From contig CAYFLU010000035.1 in the NCBI GenBank assembly GCA_964343975.1, forward strand, positions 1 through 22,552: a DNA stretch of 22,552 bases, read 5' to 3'. Position 1 is the stretch's first letter, and the number at the start of each line of letters is the position of its first letter. The position numbers were made by a program, and so were the translations under genes. Shown here one piece after another: positions 22,073 through 22,552 of the stretch. The notes below the pieces were generated by a model that saw only the letters and a program-made list of their open reading frames with translations, did no database searches and was not told the DNA's origin. This DNA comes from SCUN01 sp964343975. GTDB taxonomy: Bacteria; Acidobacteriota; Vicinamibacteria; Vicinamibacterales; SCN-69-37.

Positions 22073-22552
22073 ATGCGGACAATCAGACTCGGTCGGCGAC
22101 TCTGGCCAGTTGTCTTCGCTGTGGTCCTGGCGACGTCGGTCGAGGCGAAGCAGACCCCGACGTTCAAGAGCACGGTCAACATCGTGTCCGTCGATGTCGT
22201 CGCCTTGGACAAAGACGGGCGCCCCGCCCGGGGGTTGGTCCCGGAGAACTTCACCGTCACACTCGACGGACACCCGGCCCCGGTGAAGGTGCTGAGTTTC
22301 GTCGAATCCCAGTCGACAGACACATCCCCCAAAGCCGGCGATGCCCGCACGGTGATGGCCCCGAGAACGTTTGTGATTCTGCTGGACGATCTGTCGATGT
22401 CATTCAGCCGGGGAAAGAGCGTGCTGGCTGCAGCCAAGCGCTTTCTCGACCGGCTGCCGAGCGAGGACCTTGTCGGGTTCTCGACGACCAGCGGCCATTC
22501 GATCGTCAATCCAACGAGTGACCGATCCATCATCGGGCGCGCGCTCTCCAGA
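22073..22552 (+). CDS. Secreted VWFA-related (acidobacterial-type) domain protein, partial at right edge
   Basis: 160 codons are open to the edge. The signal peptide covers about residues 1-25 (RLWPVVFAVVLATSVEA). A beta segment, FKSTVNIVSVDVVALDKDGR, and VPENFTVTLDGHPAPVKVLSF follow, then a von Willebrand factor A domain starting at RTFVILLDDLSMS. The DxSxS metal-ion-dependent adhesion site is Asp-Leu-Ser-Met-Ser. This order matches the VWFA-related Acidobacterial domain family, widespread in Acidobacteriota exoproteins of unknown function. No Shine-Dalgarno or clear promoter is seen in the 107-bp gap after the antitoxin. Confidence 0.88.
   Translation, partial: MRTIRLGRRLWPVVFAVVLATSVEAKQTPTFKSTVNIVSVDVVALDKDGRPARGLVPENFTVTLDGHPAPVKVLSFVESQSTDTSPKAGDARTVMAPRTFVILLDDLSMSFSRGKSVLAAAKRFLDRLPSEDLVGFSTTSGHSIVNPTSDRSIIGRALSR

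Overview
The window is about 22.5 kb of very GC-rich bacterial DNA, densely packed with genes on both strands. The gene content points to a heterotrophic soil-type Acidobacteriota, most likely in or near the Vicinamibacteria. The signs are a VWFA-related protein of the acidobacterial type at the right edge, several large secreted metallopeptidases with Gly/Arg-rich tracts, a BNR-repeat exoprotein and an IS200-like REP-associated transposase (RAYT) among REP repeats. The taxonomic placement is inference from gene families, not from a marker gene.

Left region (1-10077). A secreted DUF5117/DUF4953-type zinc metalloprotease (minus, cut by the left edge) diverges from a secreted metallophosphoesterase. 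Downstream is a tight plus-strand run: an 11-repeat BNR/Asp-box exoprotein, tryptophan 2,3-dioxygenase (kynA), homoserine O-acetyltransferase (metX) and a phosphohexomutase. The last four overlap or abut, so they are probably one transcript.

Repeat island (10060-10846). A RAYT gene is bracketed by seven full REP palindromes, including two inverted pairs (REPINs). The phosphohexomutase, the RAYT gene and the M24 peptidase on the far side all take their stop codon from the centre of a REP, in the same reading frame.

Middle (10829-14486). A secreted M24 (Xaa-Pro aminopeptidase-like) protein and a secreted M28B glutamate-carboxypeptidase-II-like protein are transcribed divergently. A 314-bp intergenic stretch then holds a second, unrelated long inverted-repeat element (14563-14703).

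BMC region (14801-17725). A fold-type III PLP enzyme (D-threonine aldolase/D-serine dehydratase-like) is followed by a single hexameric bacterial microcompartment shell protein, a ParA-type ATPase that probably starts at CTG, and a DinB-family protein. Shell protein next to ParA resembles the McdA logic for positioning microcompartments; no McdB-like partner is visible. This is the best candidate here for an unusual system.

Right region (17731-22552). A GGAG-headed hairpin separates the convergent DinB gene and a 919-residue M14 peptidase. The peptidase is coupled by an ATGA overlap to an upstream MerR-like regulator. A 20-bp tandem repeat, a HigBA-type toxin-antitoxin pair with a good sigma70-like promoter, and the start of a VWFA-domain protein complete the window.

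Two themes run across the window. First, secreted peptide breakdown (four metallopeptidases) sits with amino-acid enzymes. Second, six genes carry a -10-like hexamer only 7-9 nt before the start codon and no Shine-Dalgarno, suggesting leaderless transcripts. Nothing was searched against databases; all family calls are from motifs read in the sequence.
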